Assembly (NCBI GenBank): GCA_049644325.1
Contig: JBARRR010000103.1
Coordinates: 1 to 62,625 of the forward strand
Direction of reading: 5' to 3'
DNA: 62,625 nt
Origin: DASZHA01 sp049644325
GTDB lineage: Bacteria > Chloroflexota > Dormibacteria > DASZGP01
In this document: piece by piece, positions 50,527 to 58,812 of the stretch
Position numbering within the stretch: position 1 is the first letter of the stretch
Layout of the letters: every line of letters begins with the position of its first letter
Notes under the pieces: generated by a model
The model's database searches: none
Told to the model about the DNA's origin: nothing
Seen by the model: only the letters and a program-made list of their open reading frames with translations
Program-made: the position numbers and the translations under genes

Positions 50527-52652
50527 TGAGCATCAGGGCCCAGGAGGGCAACGTCACGCTGATCACGGCTCTGACCGCGGGCCTGATGCTGCTCGTGATC
50601 CTGCTCGCCACCGGGATCGCGCAGAACTCCGGGGGCTCGACGCGGATGCAGGCCTCCAGCGATGGCGCTGCGCTGACGGCGGCGTCCGGCTACATCATGG
50701 CGCTCAACGACGACACCCTCTTGGACACGATCCAGTGGGCGGTCGACGCCGTGGGCCACCTCGGCAACGCGCTCGAGATCGCCGGCGCGGCGATCATCGC
50801 CGCGGCGACCGCGGCAGAGGCGTTCAGCTTAGGTTTAGCCTCGGCTGCGGTTGCCATCCTGATCGCGTTTGGAACGACGCTTATCAGCGCCGGGTCCACC
50901 TTAATCAGCATCGGGCAGACGATGTCGAATGTGGTGGACAACTTTGTCACCGTTGCCAAACAGGTGGTGGACATCGCCAAATACGTCTTGGCCATCGCCA
51001 ACTCCACCATCATCGCCAGCAACAACGGCTACCTGGGCTTCATGCTGCCTGCCGCACTGAATGCGGCGGGCGCGTTGAAGTACGACAAGACAGATGCTGA
51101 CAAGATCGTCCGCCACGCCAAGGAGATCACCAGCGACACCGGCACGCCGGCCAGCGACGGTCAGGGCCTATACATCAAGGCCAGCCTCAAGGAGACGCTC
51201 CGGCGGGCGGCCCTGCGCGACCTCTGGACGGGCGGCAAGCAGGGGCAGCAGCGCGGCCACAACACCTTCCAGATCTGGAACTCGCCAACCCCCGGGTGTA
51301 ACCCCGATACCTGGGATACGGTCGGAGCCGACCCCACCAACGTGCAGTTCGACTCCCACGGCGTTCTGCAGCCGGCCAAGGCCATCAAACGGGACTGCAG
51401 CAGCGAGTTCAAGTACCTGGTACAGCTCCTCAACCGTGCCTTCAACGCCCAGATCGCCGACCTCAAAGGGCTGCGGGCCAAGATCAACCTGCCCAACGTT
51501 TTCGACGACAGCCAGGGGTCACTTCAGGACGCCAACTCGGAGATCGACAGCACGATCAGTGACCTACAGAAAATCGTGGGCGGGGCTCCCCAGGGGCCAT
51601 CCCAGGTTGGGATCGGGGCCAATGGACCCCAGAGCGACCTCTTCCCCTCGGTGCCGTCCGGACTGAGCAACCAGGACTGGGCCAACTACGTCTACTCCTA
51701 CTACCACAGCACCGGAAGAGGCCAGGCATGCAAGGGCGCATCAGCGGCAACTTACACGGGCGCCAACGTCCCATTCACGCCCTACGGCGACGGCAGCAAC
51801 GACAAGAACCAGACCTTCTTCGGCTGCCTGACCGCCGAGTCGCAGAACAACCCCGCCAACCCGGGCAGCATCCCGGGCGCGCACAGCCTGGGCGTCACAA
51901 CCACCCAGAACAACCAGAGCAGCACCACCAACTACTGGTGGACCGGGACGCAGAACCGCGACGTGCAGTCGTCGGACGTGGGGTCGCCTCCGGGTCCGGC
52001 AGGGACCCCGTGCTGCTGGGACTTTCGCACCACCGACGACTACGCCAAGAACAAGAGGTTCGTCGGCGACACCGACGGGATGCTCAACTACGTCAAGGAG
52101 GTGCTGCGCTACGGCCACACCACCAAGGGGGGCGAGGCCAGCAACCCGATCACCTTCCTTGCCTTTCAGAAGCTCGATCCGACCTATATGCAGGAGACCA
52201 CGGCGCGGCTGTCTGGGCAGTCGAAGCCACCAAGCCAATACTCAGTGGCCGCCACCATGGTTGACGTCAAGATTGCCGCGGACGACAACGACCGCATCAG
52301 CTTCGCCCAGTTCTGCGGCAAGATCTTCGACGGGGACCCCAACGACGACAGCCTGCTCGGCTTCCTGCCCAACAACGGGGCCGCGTGGTGCACCGCGTTT
52401 GCCAACTTGCTCATCGGCGCCGCCAGCGCCATCAACAGCGCACCCCAGCCGATCAAGGCCCTCCTCGACGCCATCTTCGGGACGCCGCCACCGACCCAGG
52501 TGTACCACGCCGAGATGCACGTGCCCGCCGCGACCACCGAGATCTGCCAGGCACTCAACGTGATCAAAGAAATCCAGCAGGGCACCAGCTCGGTCGACGC
52601 CGTCTGGAAGGAGGTCACCAACCCGCCGCAATCGGTGGCGACCTCTTGCTGA
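50526..52652 (+). CDS. tadG: TadG-like large pilus-associated protein
   Basis: This 708-residue protein has the N-terminal TadG-like segment AQEGNVTLITALTAGLMLLVILL and SSDGAALTAASGY, which is the DAAALAGA-type motif. A long hydrophobic Ala/Ile region at about 80-160 and a soluble domain with several cysteines follow. No von Willebrand A domain (DxSxS) is obvious. TadG relatives may be tip or anchor subunits. ATG 50526 overlaps the tadE stop. Confidence 0.78.
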   Translation: MSIRAQEGNVTLITALTAGLMLLVILLATGIAQNSGGSTRMQASSDGAALTAASGYIMALNDDTLLDTIQWAVDAVGHLGNALEIAGAAIIAAATAAEAFSLGLASAAVAILIAFGTTLISAGSTLISIGQTMSNVVDNFVTVAKQVVDIAKYVLAIANSTIIASNNGYLGFMLPAALNAAGALKYDKTDADKIVRHAKEITSDTGTPASDGQGLYIKASLKETLRRAALRDLWTGGKQGQQRGHNTFQIWNSPTPGCNPDTWDTVGADPTNVQFDSHGVLQPAKAIKRDCSSEFKYLVQLLNRAFNAQIADLKGLRAKINLPNVFDDSQGSLQDANSEIDSTISDLQKIVGGAPQGPSQVGIGANGPQSDLFPSVPSGLSNQDWANYVYSYYHSTGRGQACKGASAATYTGANVPFTPYGDGSNDKNQTFFGCLTAESQNNPANPGSIPGAHSLGVTTTQNNQSSTTNYWWTGTQNRDVQSSDVGSPPGPAGTPCCWDFRTTDDYAKNKRFVGDTDGMLNYVKEVLRYGHTTKGGEASNPITFLAFQKLDPTYMQETTARLSGQSKPPSQYSVAATMVDVKIAADDNDRISFAQFCGKIFDGDPNDDSLLGFLPNNGAAWCTAFANLLIGAASAINSAPQPIKALLDAIFGTPPPTQVYHAEMHVPAATTEICQALNVIKEIQQGTSSVDAVWKEVTNPPQSVATSC

Positions 52653-53269
52653 TGTACGGCATCCGCCGACGAGCCGGACCGCGGCAACGAGCGCAGGCGA
52701 TGATCGAATTCGCCATCGCGATTCCAGTCCTGGCTCTGCTCCTGATCGGGTCCATCGTGCTCGGAAAGCTGGCCTACCAGGCCGTCATCGTCGGCGAGGC
52801 GGTCGACGAGGCCAGCAAGATCGCGATGGTGGATCGCCTCAGCCCCAGCGGCGGTGGCTCGTTGCAGATGAGCAACGACGACCTCCTCAAGTGGATCCGC
52901 GCCGCCGCCAAGGAAGGTGACCCCACCATGGATTCAGAGTCCATCTGCCCGGATGGGGACTGGAAGTTCCGTCACTCGCCGAGTGACATCTTCTCCGCGA
53001 TCGGCAGCGGCGGCAATTTCTTCGATAACTTCAACAGCCAGAGCAACGCCGTCCCGGGCGGGAACAAGAATGGCGACACCACCATCGACGGAATCGAGCG
53101 CTGGCTCAACCCGGGGCTGCAAACGATGCGGGTTAAATTCAACTTCAAGAGCGGCATCAACGACGCCGTGCTCACTGTCCGCCTCGCCCAGCACGCCACC
53201 AGCTACCAGATGTTCACCGTGCCGTTCAACGGCCCATCCGGCGGCTCGGTAAGCGGCAGCGGCTGCTGA
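52652..53269 (+). CDS. Second TadE/TadF-like pseudopilin
   Basis: This 205-residue protein opens RQRAQAMIEFAIAIPVLALLLIG, a TadE/F-type prepilin helix with MIEFA in place of VEFA, then a soluble domain. The ATG overlaps the tadG stop (TGATG). A pair of TadE-like proteins around TadG is normal in Tad loci. The frame upstream of 52652 is only a shadow of tadG. Confidence 0.85.
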   Translation: MYGIRRRAGPRQRAQAMIEFAIAIPVLALLLIGSIVLGKLAYQAVIVGEAVDEASKIAMVDRLSPSGGGSLQMSNDDLLKWIRAAAKEGDPTMDSESICPDGDWKFRHSPSDIFSAIGSGGNFFDNFNSQSNAVPGGNKNGDTTIDGIERWLNPGLQTMRVKFNFKSGINDAVLTVRLAQHATSYQMFTVPFNGPSGGSVSGSGC

Positions 53270-53305
53270 CTCCCGATTGCCCGGGCTCGAGGTCTAGGTC
53301 GAACT

Positions 53306-53824
53306 GTGGCTAGGGCGGCAACGGCGAAGCGACGCCGCGTGGCGCCGGCCGGCAAGAGGCGTCGAAGGCGGGGCCCCCTTGCCGGGCTCTTGGTGGTGGG
53401 GGTGCTTGGCGCCCTGATCGCGATTGGTTACTACTTCTACTCCCGGCCAGCACCGCAGCTGCAAGAGTCGGACCTGGGCAGCATCCAGCAGGCGCTGAGC
53501 CAGGTGCCCGCGCAGGATATTGCAGCACCCGAACTGGGTCTGCCACGACCACCTGGATCGACGCGCTCCTACTTCCACCAGAACGGCAAGGTGATCACGA
53601 CCATTTATGCCAGCCACTCCGGCTTCGAGGAGATCCGTAGCCGGCTCCAGGAACAGCTCCCGGCGTCGGGCTGGCAGAGCCTGGGCAGGTCCGGAACGGC
53701 GCCGGTCCAGGCCGCCCAGAGTTGGTCAGGCGTATTCGGGCAGACAGGGAAGATCCTCCAGGTCTCGGTGATCTCGACCAGCGGCGCGACGTCAACCATC
53801 TATATCCTCGAGAACAGTTCGTAG
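53306..53824 (+). CDS. Single-pass membrane protein of the Tad operon, unknown function
   Basis: This 172-residue protein has a very basic N-terminus (KRRRVAPAGKRRRRRG), one helix (about residues 25-45) and an external domain with alternating strands and no cysteines. Topology is N-in. The position at the end of the pilus genes suggests an accessory role. No family is recognised. GTG 53306 is preceded by TAGGTC 5 nt upstream. Confidence 0.6.
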   Translation: MARAATAKRRRVAPAGKRRRRRGPLAGLLVVGVLGALIAIGYYFYSRPAPQLQESDLGSIQQALSQVPAQDIAAPELGLPRPPGSTRSYFHQNGKVITTIYASHSGFEEIRSRLQEQLPASGWQSLGRSGTAPVQAAQSWSGVFGQTGKILQVSVISTSGATSTIYILENSS

Positions 53825-53911
53825 ATGGTGACTCCCGGCGAACCACTGTGAGATGCTCTGCTCCGCCACAGGGCCACAGCTTGGCGAGCCAACCCACTAG
53901 GAGACTGCTGA

Positions 53912-54955
53912 ATGGCTAACGGACCCGCCTTCAAGTACGGAGACCAGGTCTTCCCGCTCAACAAGGTGACCAACACGATCGGCCGCAAGGACCGGATCAC
54001 CAACATGGTGCCGGACGTCGACCTGGCGACCGTCGACGACGAGCGCGCGGTGTCCCGCAAACACGCAGAGGCCACCTACCAGTCGGGCAAGATCCTGCTG
54101 CGTGATGTCGGCTCGACCAACGGCACCACCATCAATGGCCAGGCGCTCCAGCTCCAAGTCGAAGGCGAGCTGGCGGACGGCGACCAGGTCTCGCTCGGCG
54201 GCTTTGAGGTCGTCTACGCAGCGTCGGCGGAATGGCCTGCCGGCGTGGAGGCGCAGTGGCCGGCGGAGCAGCCGGTGGACCTCGAGACCCAGGTGTACCA
54301 CCCCGAGGAGACAGCCGTGATGCGGCCCGACGAGACCGCGGTGTTCGCGCAAGGCGCCCTGGATCAGCCGGCGGAAGCAGCCCCCGCGGAGAGCGAGCTG
54401 GCCGGGGCAGCGGATGTCTACACGCCCGCGCCGGAGGCTGAGGCGCCCGCCGAAGAGGGTGCCGCCGAGCCCACGCCCGCGGCCGAGGCCGAACCCGAGG
54501 CTGCTGCAGCCGAGGCAGCGCCGGCGGTCGAGGAGGCAGCACCGGTGGCGAAGACGCCGGCGGTCGAGGCGGCCCCCGCGCCCGAAGAGGCCCCGGTGGC
54601 CGCGGCGTCGGCAGAGGAGTCGATCACCTTCGTCCCCTGCACCAACCACCCGCACCTGCCAGCGGTCGGGCTCTGCCCTGGCTGCCTCGACCCCTTCTGC
54701 ATCGATTGCCTGCCCGAGCGCCCGGAGCAGCCGCTGGCGTGCAACCGCTGCGCCGGGATCCTGATGCGACTGGCGGCGGCCACAGGAGGGACGCCGTGGG
54801 CGGCCGTGGCGGCGGCGCCGGTGGCGACTGCGCCAGAGGCCGCCGGCTTCCCACCCCCGTCCGCGGGCGTGGCGCGCAACTACAACCCGGAGCCCCCGGC
54901 GCAGCCGACGACCCCGGCGCCCCCGGAGGAGAAAAAGAAGAAGTGGCCCTTCTGA
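53912..54955 (+). CDS. FHA-domain protein with ETxV motifs and B-box-like zinc site
   Basis: This 347-residue cytoplasmic protein has three parts. Residues 15-100 form an FHA domain (IGRKDRI, RAVSRKHAE, DVGSTNGTTING; the Arg, Ser and Asn that grip phospho-threonine are present). Residues about 123-148 carry three ETxV motifs (LETQVYHP, EETAVMRP, DETAVFAQ). After a Glu/Ala-rich spacer, residues 243-280 have a zinc-finger pattern like a B-box: C243, H246/H248, C255, C258, C263, C266, C277 and C280. FHA plus an N- or C-side ETxV motif resembles GarA/FhaA logic, in which the phosphorylated motif can bind the FHA domain itself. It follows the Tad operon, 87 bp on, with GGAG before ATG. Confidence 0.9.
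   Translation: MANGPAFKYGDQVFPLNKVTNTIGRKDRITNMVPDVDLATVDDERAVSRKHAEATYQSGKILLRDVGSTNGTTINGQALQLQVEGELADGDQVSLGGFEVVYAASAEWPAGVEAQWPAEQPVDLETQVYHPEETAVMRPDETAVFAQGALDQPAEAAPAESELAGAADVYTPAPEAEAPAEEGAAEPTPAAEAEPEAAAAEAAPAVEEAAPVAKTPAVEAAPAPEEAPVAAASAEESITFVPCTNHPHLPAVGLCPGCLDPFCIDCLPERPEQPLACNRCAGILMRLAAATGGTPWAAVAAAPVATAPEAAGFPPPSAGVARNYNPEPPAQPTTPAPPEEKKKKWPF
54277..54354 (+). repeat. Three consecutive ETxV phospho-acceptor-like motifs in the FHA protein
   Basis: The codons spell LETQVYHP, EETAVMRP and DETAVFAQ in a row. They share Glu-Thr-x-Val and an aromatic or large hydrophobic residue at +3 with GarA's ETTSVF. Confidence 0.7.
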
Positions 54956-54986
54956 GGACCGCCTCCTAGAAACCGCCGGCCGGCCG

Positions 54987-56405
54987 TCAGCAGGCGGCCT
55001 TGGTCTTGGACTTCGCCCGCTTCTTATGGGCGGTGGGCTGCTTGGCCTGCTTCTGCACCACGGTGTCGAGGAAGTCGACGGTGCGGTGGATGTCCTGCAC
55101 CAAAAGCTCGGCCATGTCGCGGCTGAGCCCCTCGCGGACGACCACCCGCAGCACCGCGATGTGCTCGGCGTCGGGGGCGAGCGTGTAGGCGGGTACGATC
55201 CAGCCCCGCTCGCGCAGGTGGTCGGCGACATCGAAGACGGAGTAGTGGCGCTCCCGCTTGAGTTTGAAGCAAACCAGCGGCAGCCCCTTGTCGTCACTGA
55301 GCAGGTCGAAGTGGCCGGTGTCCTCGATCTGAGCGGCGATGTACCGGGCCGTGTCCTGGAGGTTGAGCATGATGTCGCGGTAGCCCTGCCGCCCCAGCCG
55401 CAGGAAGTTGTAGTACTGGGCAATGATCTGGCTGGCACCGCGCGAGAAGTTCAGGTTGAATGTGGGCTGGTCGCCGCCGAGGTAGTTGACGTGGAAGATC
55501 AGCTCCTCGGGCAGCTCCGCCTCGTCGCGCCAGATGATCCAGCCGACGCCGGGGTAGACGAGGCCGTATTTGTGCCCCGAGACGTTGATCGAGCGCACCA
55601 GCGGGAGCCGGAAGTCCCACTCCACCTCGGGCTGCACAAAGGGCGCCACGAACCCGCCGCTGGCGGCGTCAACGTGGAGCGGGACGTCCCACCCCGTCCT
55701 CTCGTTCAGCTCCAGCAGCGCGTCGTTGAGCTCCTTGATGGGCTCGTATTGGCCGTTGTACGTGCTGCCCAGGATGCCGACCACAGCAATGGTGTCCTCG
55801 TCTACCACGGCCATCGCCTCGTCGACCCCGATGACGTACCGCGTCTTGGTCAGGGGTACATAGCGCGGCTCGACGTCGAAGTAGCGGGCGAATTTCTCCC
55901 AGCAGACCTGGACGTTGGCGCCCATCACGATGTTGGGCTTGTCGAATGCCTTCTTCTGCTTCTGGCGCTTTTTCTTCCAGTTCCACTTCAACGCCAGGCC
56001 CGCCAGGTGGATGGCTTCGGATGACCCAACGGTGGCGGTGCCCGTCGGGGTGTGGTGCGCCGGGGAGTTGTACAAGCGGGCCAGCATGTTGACGCATCGG
56101 TTCTGGATCTCGGTCGACTGCGGGTACTCATCGGCGTCGATGTAGTTCTTGCTCATGGTCTCGACCACCAGCTTGTCGGCCTCGGGCTCCATCCAGGTGG
56201 TCACGAAGGTGGCCAGGTTCATCGAGGGGTTGCCGTCCAGGTTCATCTCGTCATGGATGATCTGGTAGACGATGTTGGACGGCATCTGCTCTTCCGGCAT
56301 CTCGTACTTCGGCACCGGCGCCGAGATGAAGCGGCTTCCATAAGAGGACGCCAAGAGCTGCTTCCAGCGGTCGAGGTCCTCGGTGCTGACCTTCTTTGAG
56401 AGCAT
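54987..56405 (-). CDS. gad: Glutamate decarboxylase (PLP-dependent)
   Basis: This 472-residue enzyme makes GABA from glutamate, used in acid resistance. The PLP lysine lies in SINVSGHKYGLVYPG, preceded by the Asp in PLHVDAASGGF that pairs with the pyridine ring. The N-terminus (SYGSRFISAPVPKYEMPEEQM) is that of bacterial GadB. ATG 56405 follows GGAGGAG on this strand. A Lys-rich tail ends the protein. No glutamate/GABA antiporter is adjacent. Confidence 0.94.
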   Translation of the reverse strand: MLSKKVSTEDLDRWKQLLASSYGSRFISAPVPKYEMPEEQMPSNIVYQIIHDEMNLDGNPSMNLATFVTTWMEPEADKLVVETMSKNYIDADEYPQSTEIQNRCVNMLARLYNSPAHHTPTGTATVGSSEAIHLAGLALKWNWKKKRQKQKKAFDKPNIVMGANVQVCWEKFARYFDVEPRYVPLTKTRYVIGVDEAMAVVDEDTIAVVGILGSTYNGQYEPIKELNDALLELNERTGWDVPLHVDAASGGFVAPFVQPEVEWDFRLPLVRSINVSGHKYGLVYPGVGWIIWRDEAELPEELIFHVNYLGGDQPTFNLNFSRGASQIIAQYYNFLRLGRQGYRDIMLNLQDTARYIAAQIEDTGHFDLLSDDKGLPLVCFKLKRERHYSVFDVADHLRERGWIVPAYTLAPDAEHIAVLRVVVREGLSRDMAELLVQDIHRTVDFLDTVVQKQAKQPTAHKKRAKSKTKAAC

Positions 56406-56465
56406 GTATCTCCTCCTCTGCCTCTGGCGTCGTGGCTGCCGCGCGGGCGATGATGCCCGCGATGC

Positions 56466-56471
56466 TACAGT
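56466..56471 (+). promoter_or_regulatory. -10 box TACAGT, near-leaderless promoter
   Basis: TACAGT ends 7 nt before the GTG at 56479. The preceding base pattern TGCTACAGT also gives an extended -10 (TGn). No ribosome-binding site is present. Confidence 0.5.
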
Positions 56472-56478
56472 GTCCGCC

Positions 56479-58035
56479 GTGACGGGTGGCGTTGACATCC
56501 TGGCGCTGCATGCGCTGGGCAATCCTGACAAGCCGGTCCTGATTAACCAGGACGGGGTTGTCACCACATACGGCGAGTTCAACGCCCGCGTCAACCGGTG
56601 TGCCAGCGCCCTGCTGGGGCTGGGCCTTAAGCCCGGCGAGACCTGCCTCCACATCCACTACAACCGGCCGGAGGCGTTCGAGCTGGCCCACGCTCTGCGC
56701 AAGATCCGGGCGATCACCACGCCCATGAACTACCGGCTCCGCGGGGGCGAGGTGGCCTACATCCTCAACGACAGTGGAGCCCGCGCAATTGTCGCCGGCG
56801 AGGAGTTCATCCCCCTGATCAATGAGGCTCGCGCGGAGGTCGGCGACGCAGGCGACCGTCTCTGGATCGCGTTCGGCGACGAGGCCCCTGCGGGGTGGCT
56901 GTCATACGAGGAGATCCTCAGGGGCGGCACCGAGGCGGAGCCCGACACGCCCTCGGAGATCACCGGTCCGAGCATGATCTACACCGCTGGCACCACCGGC
57001 AACCCCAAGGGCGCGCTGCGCAAGGACGGCGCCGACCCCGCGGTCGTGATGCAATGGATCCAGTGGTTCAGCCTTGGCCCCAGCGACGTCCACCTTCTCG
57101 CCGGCCCCGGCTACCACAGTGCGCCGGCGGCGTTCGCCGGGGTCCACACCATCGTTGGCGCGAGCGTGGTGGTGGAGAAGACGTTCGACCCGGAGCTGTC
57201 GCTCCGGCTCATTGAGCAGCACCGGGTCACCACCACCTTCATGGCTCCCATCCTGGTCAAGCGCATTCTCGATCTGCCCGCCCAAACTCGGGCCCGGTAC
57301 GACGTGTCCTCCCTGCGGGCCCTGATCGTGGCTGCCGCGCCATTCCCCGGCGACCTCAAATGCCGTGCAGTGGAGTACTTCGGGGACCACGTCTACGAGT
57401 TCTACGGCGCCACCGAGTCGGGCCTGGTCACGGTGATGACGCCGGAGGACCTGCTGCGCAAGCCGGAGTCGTGTGGCCGGGTGGTGGACGGCGCCGAGGT
57501 GCTCTTCCTCGACGACGAGGGCAACGAGGTCGAGCCGGGAGAGCCCGGCGAGCTGTGGGCACGATCGGCGGCGATCTTCGGCGAGTACCTCAACAAGCCC
57601 GACGCCACCAGCAAGAGCAAGCGCGACGGCTTCTTCACCGCCGGCGACATCGCCTATCAGGACGACGAGGGCTTCGTCTACATCTGCGACCGCAAGATCG
57701 ACATGATCATCAGTGGCGGCGTCAACATCTACCCCGCCGAGGTCGAGTCGGTGCTCCACGGCCACCCCGCGGTCGAGGATTGCGCCGTGATCGGTGTTCC
57801 TGACATGGAGTGGGGCGAGTCGGTAAAGGCGGTGGTCAAGCTGCGCGATGTCGCGGCCGGCGGCACCGATACCACCGCCGACCAGCTGATCGCTTTCGTC
57901 CGTGACCGGGTGGCGAGCTACAAGGTGCCACGCTCGGTGGACTTCGTCGACGACTTCCCCCGTGATCCAGCCGGCAAGCTGCTCAAGCGCCTGATTCGCG
58001 ACCGCTACTGGGAGGCCTCCGGCACCCGCATCTAG
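56479..58035 (+). CDS. Acyl-CoA synthetase (ANL superfamily)
   Basis: This 518-residue enzyme activates a carboxylic acid through an adenylate to a CoA thioester. It carries the P-loop-like MIYTAGTTGNPKGAL, the VYEFYGATESG core motif, GFFTAGDIAYQDDEGFVYICDR (named in part) and the C-terminal lysine in DPAGKLLKR. The closest look is the fatty-acyl or 4-coumarate type. GTG 56479, 7 nt after a TACAGT box, gives the normal N-terminus; GTG 56470 lies within the box and is less likely. The SDR gene follows 13 bp later. Confidence 0.9.
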   Translation: MTGGVDILALHALGNPDKPVLINQDGVVTTYGEFNARVNRCASALLGLGLKPGETCLHIHYNRPEAFELAHALRKIRAITTPMNYRLRGGEVAYILNDSGARAIVAGEEFIPLINEARAEVGDAGDRLWIAFGDEAPAGWLSYEEILRGGTEAEPDTPSEITGPSMIYTAGTTGNPKGALRKDGADPAVVMQWIQWFSLGPSDVHLLAGPGYHSAPAAFAGVHTIVGASVVVEKTFDPELSLRLIEQHRVTTTFMAPILVKRILDLPAQTRARYDVSSLRALIVAAAPFPGDLKCRAVEYFGDHVYEFYGATESGLVTVMTPEDLLRKPESCGRVVDGAEVLFLDDEGNEVEPGEPGELWARSAAIFGEYLNKPDATSKSKRDGFFTAGDIAYQDDEGFVYICDRKIDMIISGGVNIYPAEVESVLHGHPAVEDCAVIGVPDMEWGESVKAVVKLRDVAAGGTDTTADQLIAFVRDRVASYKVPRSVDFVDDFPRDPAGKLLKRLIRDRYWEASGTRI

Positions 58036-58038
58036 AAT
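58033..58038 (+). promoter_or_regulatory. Possible -10 box TAGAAT upstream of SDR gene
   Basis: TAGAAT overlaps the acyl-CoA synthetase stop and ends 10 nt before ATG 58049. An internal promoter would give a leader of about 3 nt. Confidence 0.35.
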
Positions 58039-58048
58039 CGGGATCGCG

Positions 58049-58810
58049 ATGGGCGAGCTTGACGGAACGGTAGCCCTGGTGACCGGCGCTTCCAGCGGGA
58101 TCGGAGAGGCGACGGCCAGGTCCCTGGCCGAGCATGGCGCAGCGGTGGCGATCGCCGCCCGCCGGCGTAACCGCCTCGATGCCCTTGCCGCTGAGATCGA
58201 AAAGGCCGGCGGCAAGGTCCTCATCCTGGAGGCCGACGTTGGTGACCGCGACCAGGCGCAGGGCGTGGTCGAGCGGGCGGCTGCCGAGCTCGGCCGGCTC
58301 GACACGCTGGTCAACAACGCCGGCGTGATGCTGCTGGGCCAGGCGGTGGGCGCCCCCATCGAGGAGTGGGAGGAGGTGGTGCGAGTCAACCTGATGGGCC
58401 TGATGTACTGCGCCCATGCCGCCCTCCCCCACCTCCTCAGCGCCGCGGAGTCGTCGCCCCGCAAGGTTGCGGACATGGTCAACATCGCCTCCACGGCGGG
58501 ACGCGTCGCGCGAGTCGGCAGCGGCGCCTACAACGCGACCAAGTTCGGGGTCGTCGCGTTCAGCGAGTCGCTACGCCAGGAGGTGACCCAGCGGCATGTT
58601 CGGGTCTCCGCGGTTGAGCCCGGCGCGGTCGACACCGAGCTCCCCCTCCACAACCGGCCCGAGGTGCAGGAAGCCATCGGCCGGCGCTTCGGCGAAATCG
58701 TGAGGCTCCGTTCCGAGGACATCGCCGACGTCATCAGCTACATCGTCACCCGGCCCCCGCACGTCGCCATCAATGAGATCTTGGTCCGGCCCACCGAGCA
58801 GCGGGATTAG
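58049..58810 (+). CDS. Short-chain dehydrogenase/reductase
   Basis: This 253-residue classical SDR has the cofactor motif TGASSGIG, NNAGV, the catalytic Ser in NIASTAG and YNATK (Tyr-x3-Lys). An Arg-rich segment after beta-2 (AARRRNR) favours NADP(H). It lies between an acyl-CoA ligase and an ADC-like gene, so it may reduce a keto intermediate in a lipid or ketone route. That is inference only. Confidence 0.93.
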   Translation: MGELDGTVALVTGASSGIGEATARSLAEHGAAVAIAARRRNRLDALAAEIEKAGGKVLILEADVGDRDQAQGVVERAAAELGRLDTLVNNAGVMLLGQAVGAPIEEWEEVVRVNLMGLMYCAHAALPHLLSAAESSPRKVADMVNIASTAGRVARVGSGAYNATKFGVVAFSESLRQEVTQRHVRVSAVEPGAVDTELPLHNRPEVQEAIGRRFGEIVRLRSEDIADVISYIVTRPPHVAINEILVRPTEQRD

Positions 58811-58812
58811 TC

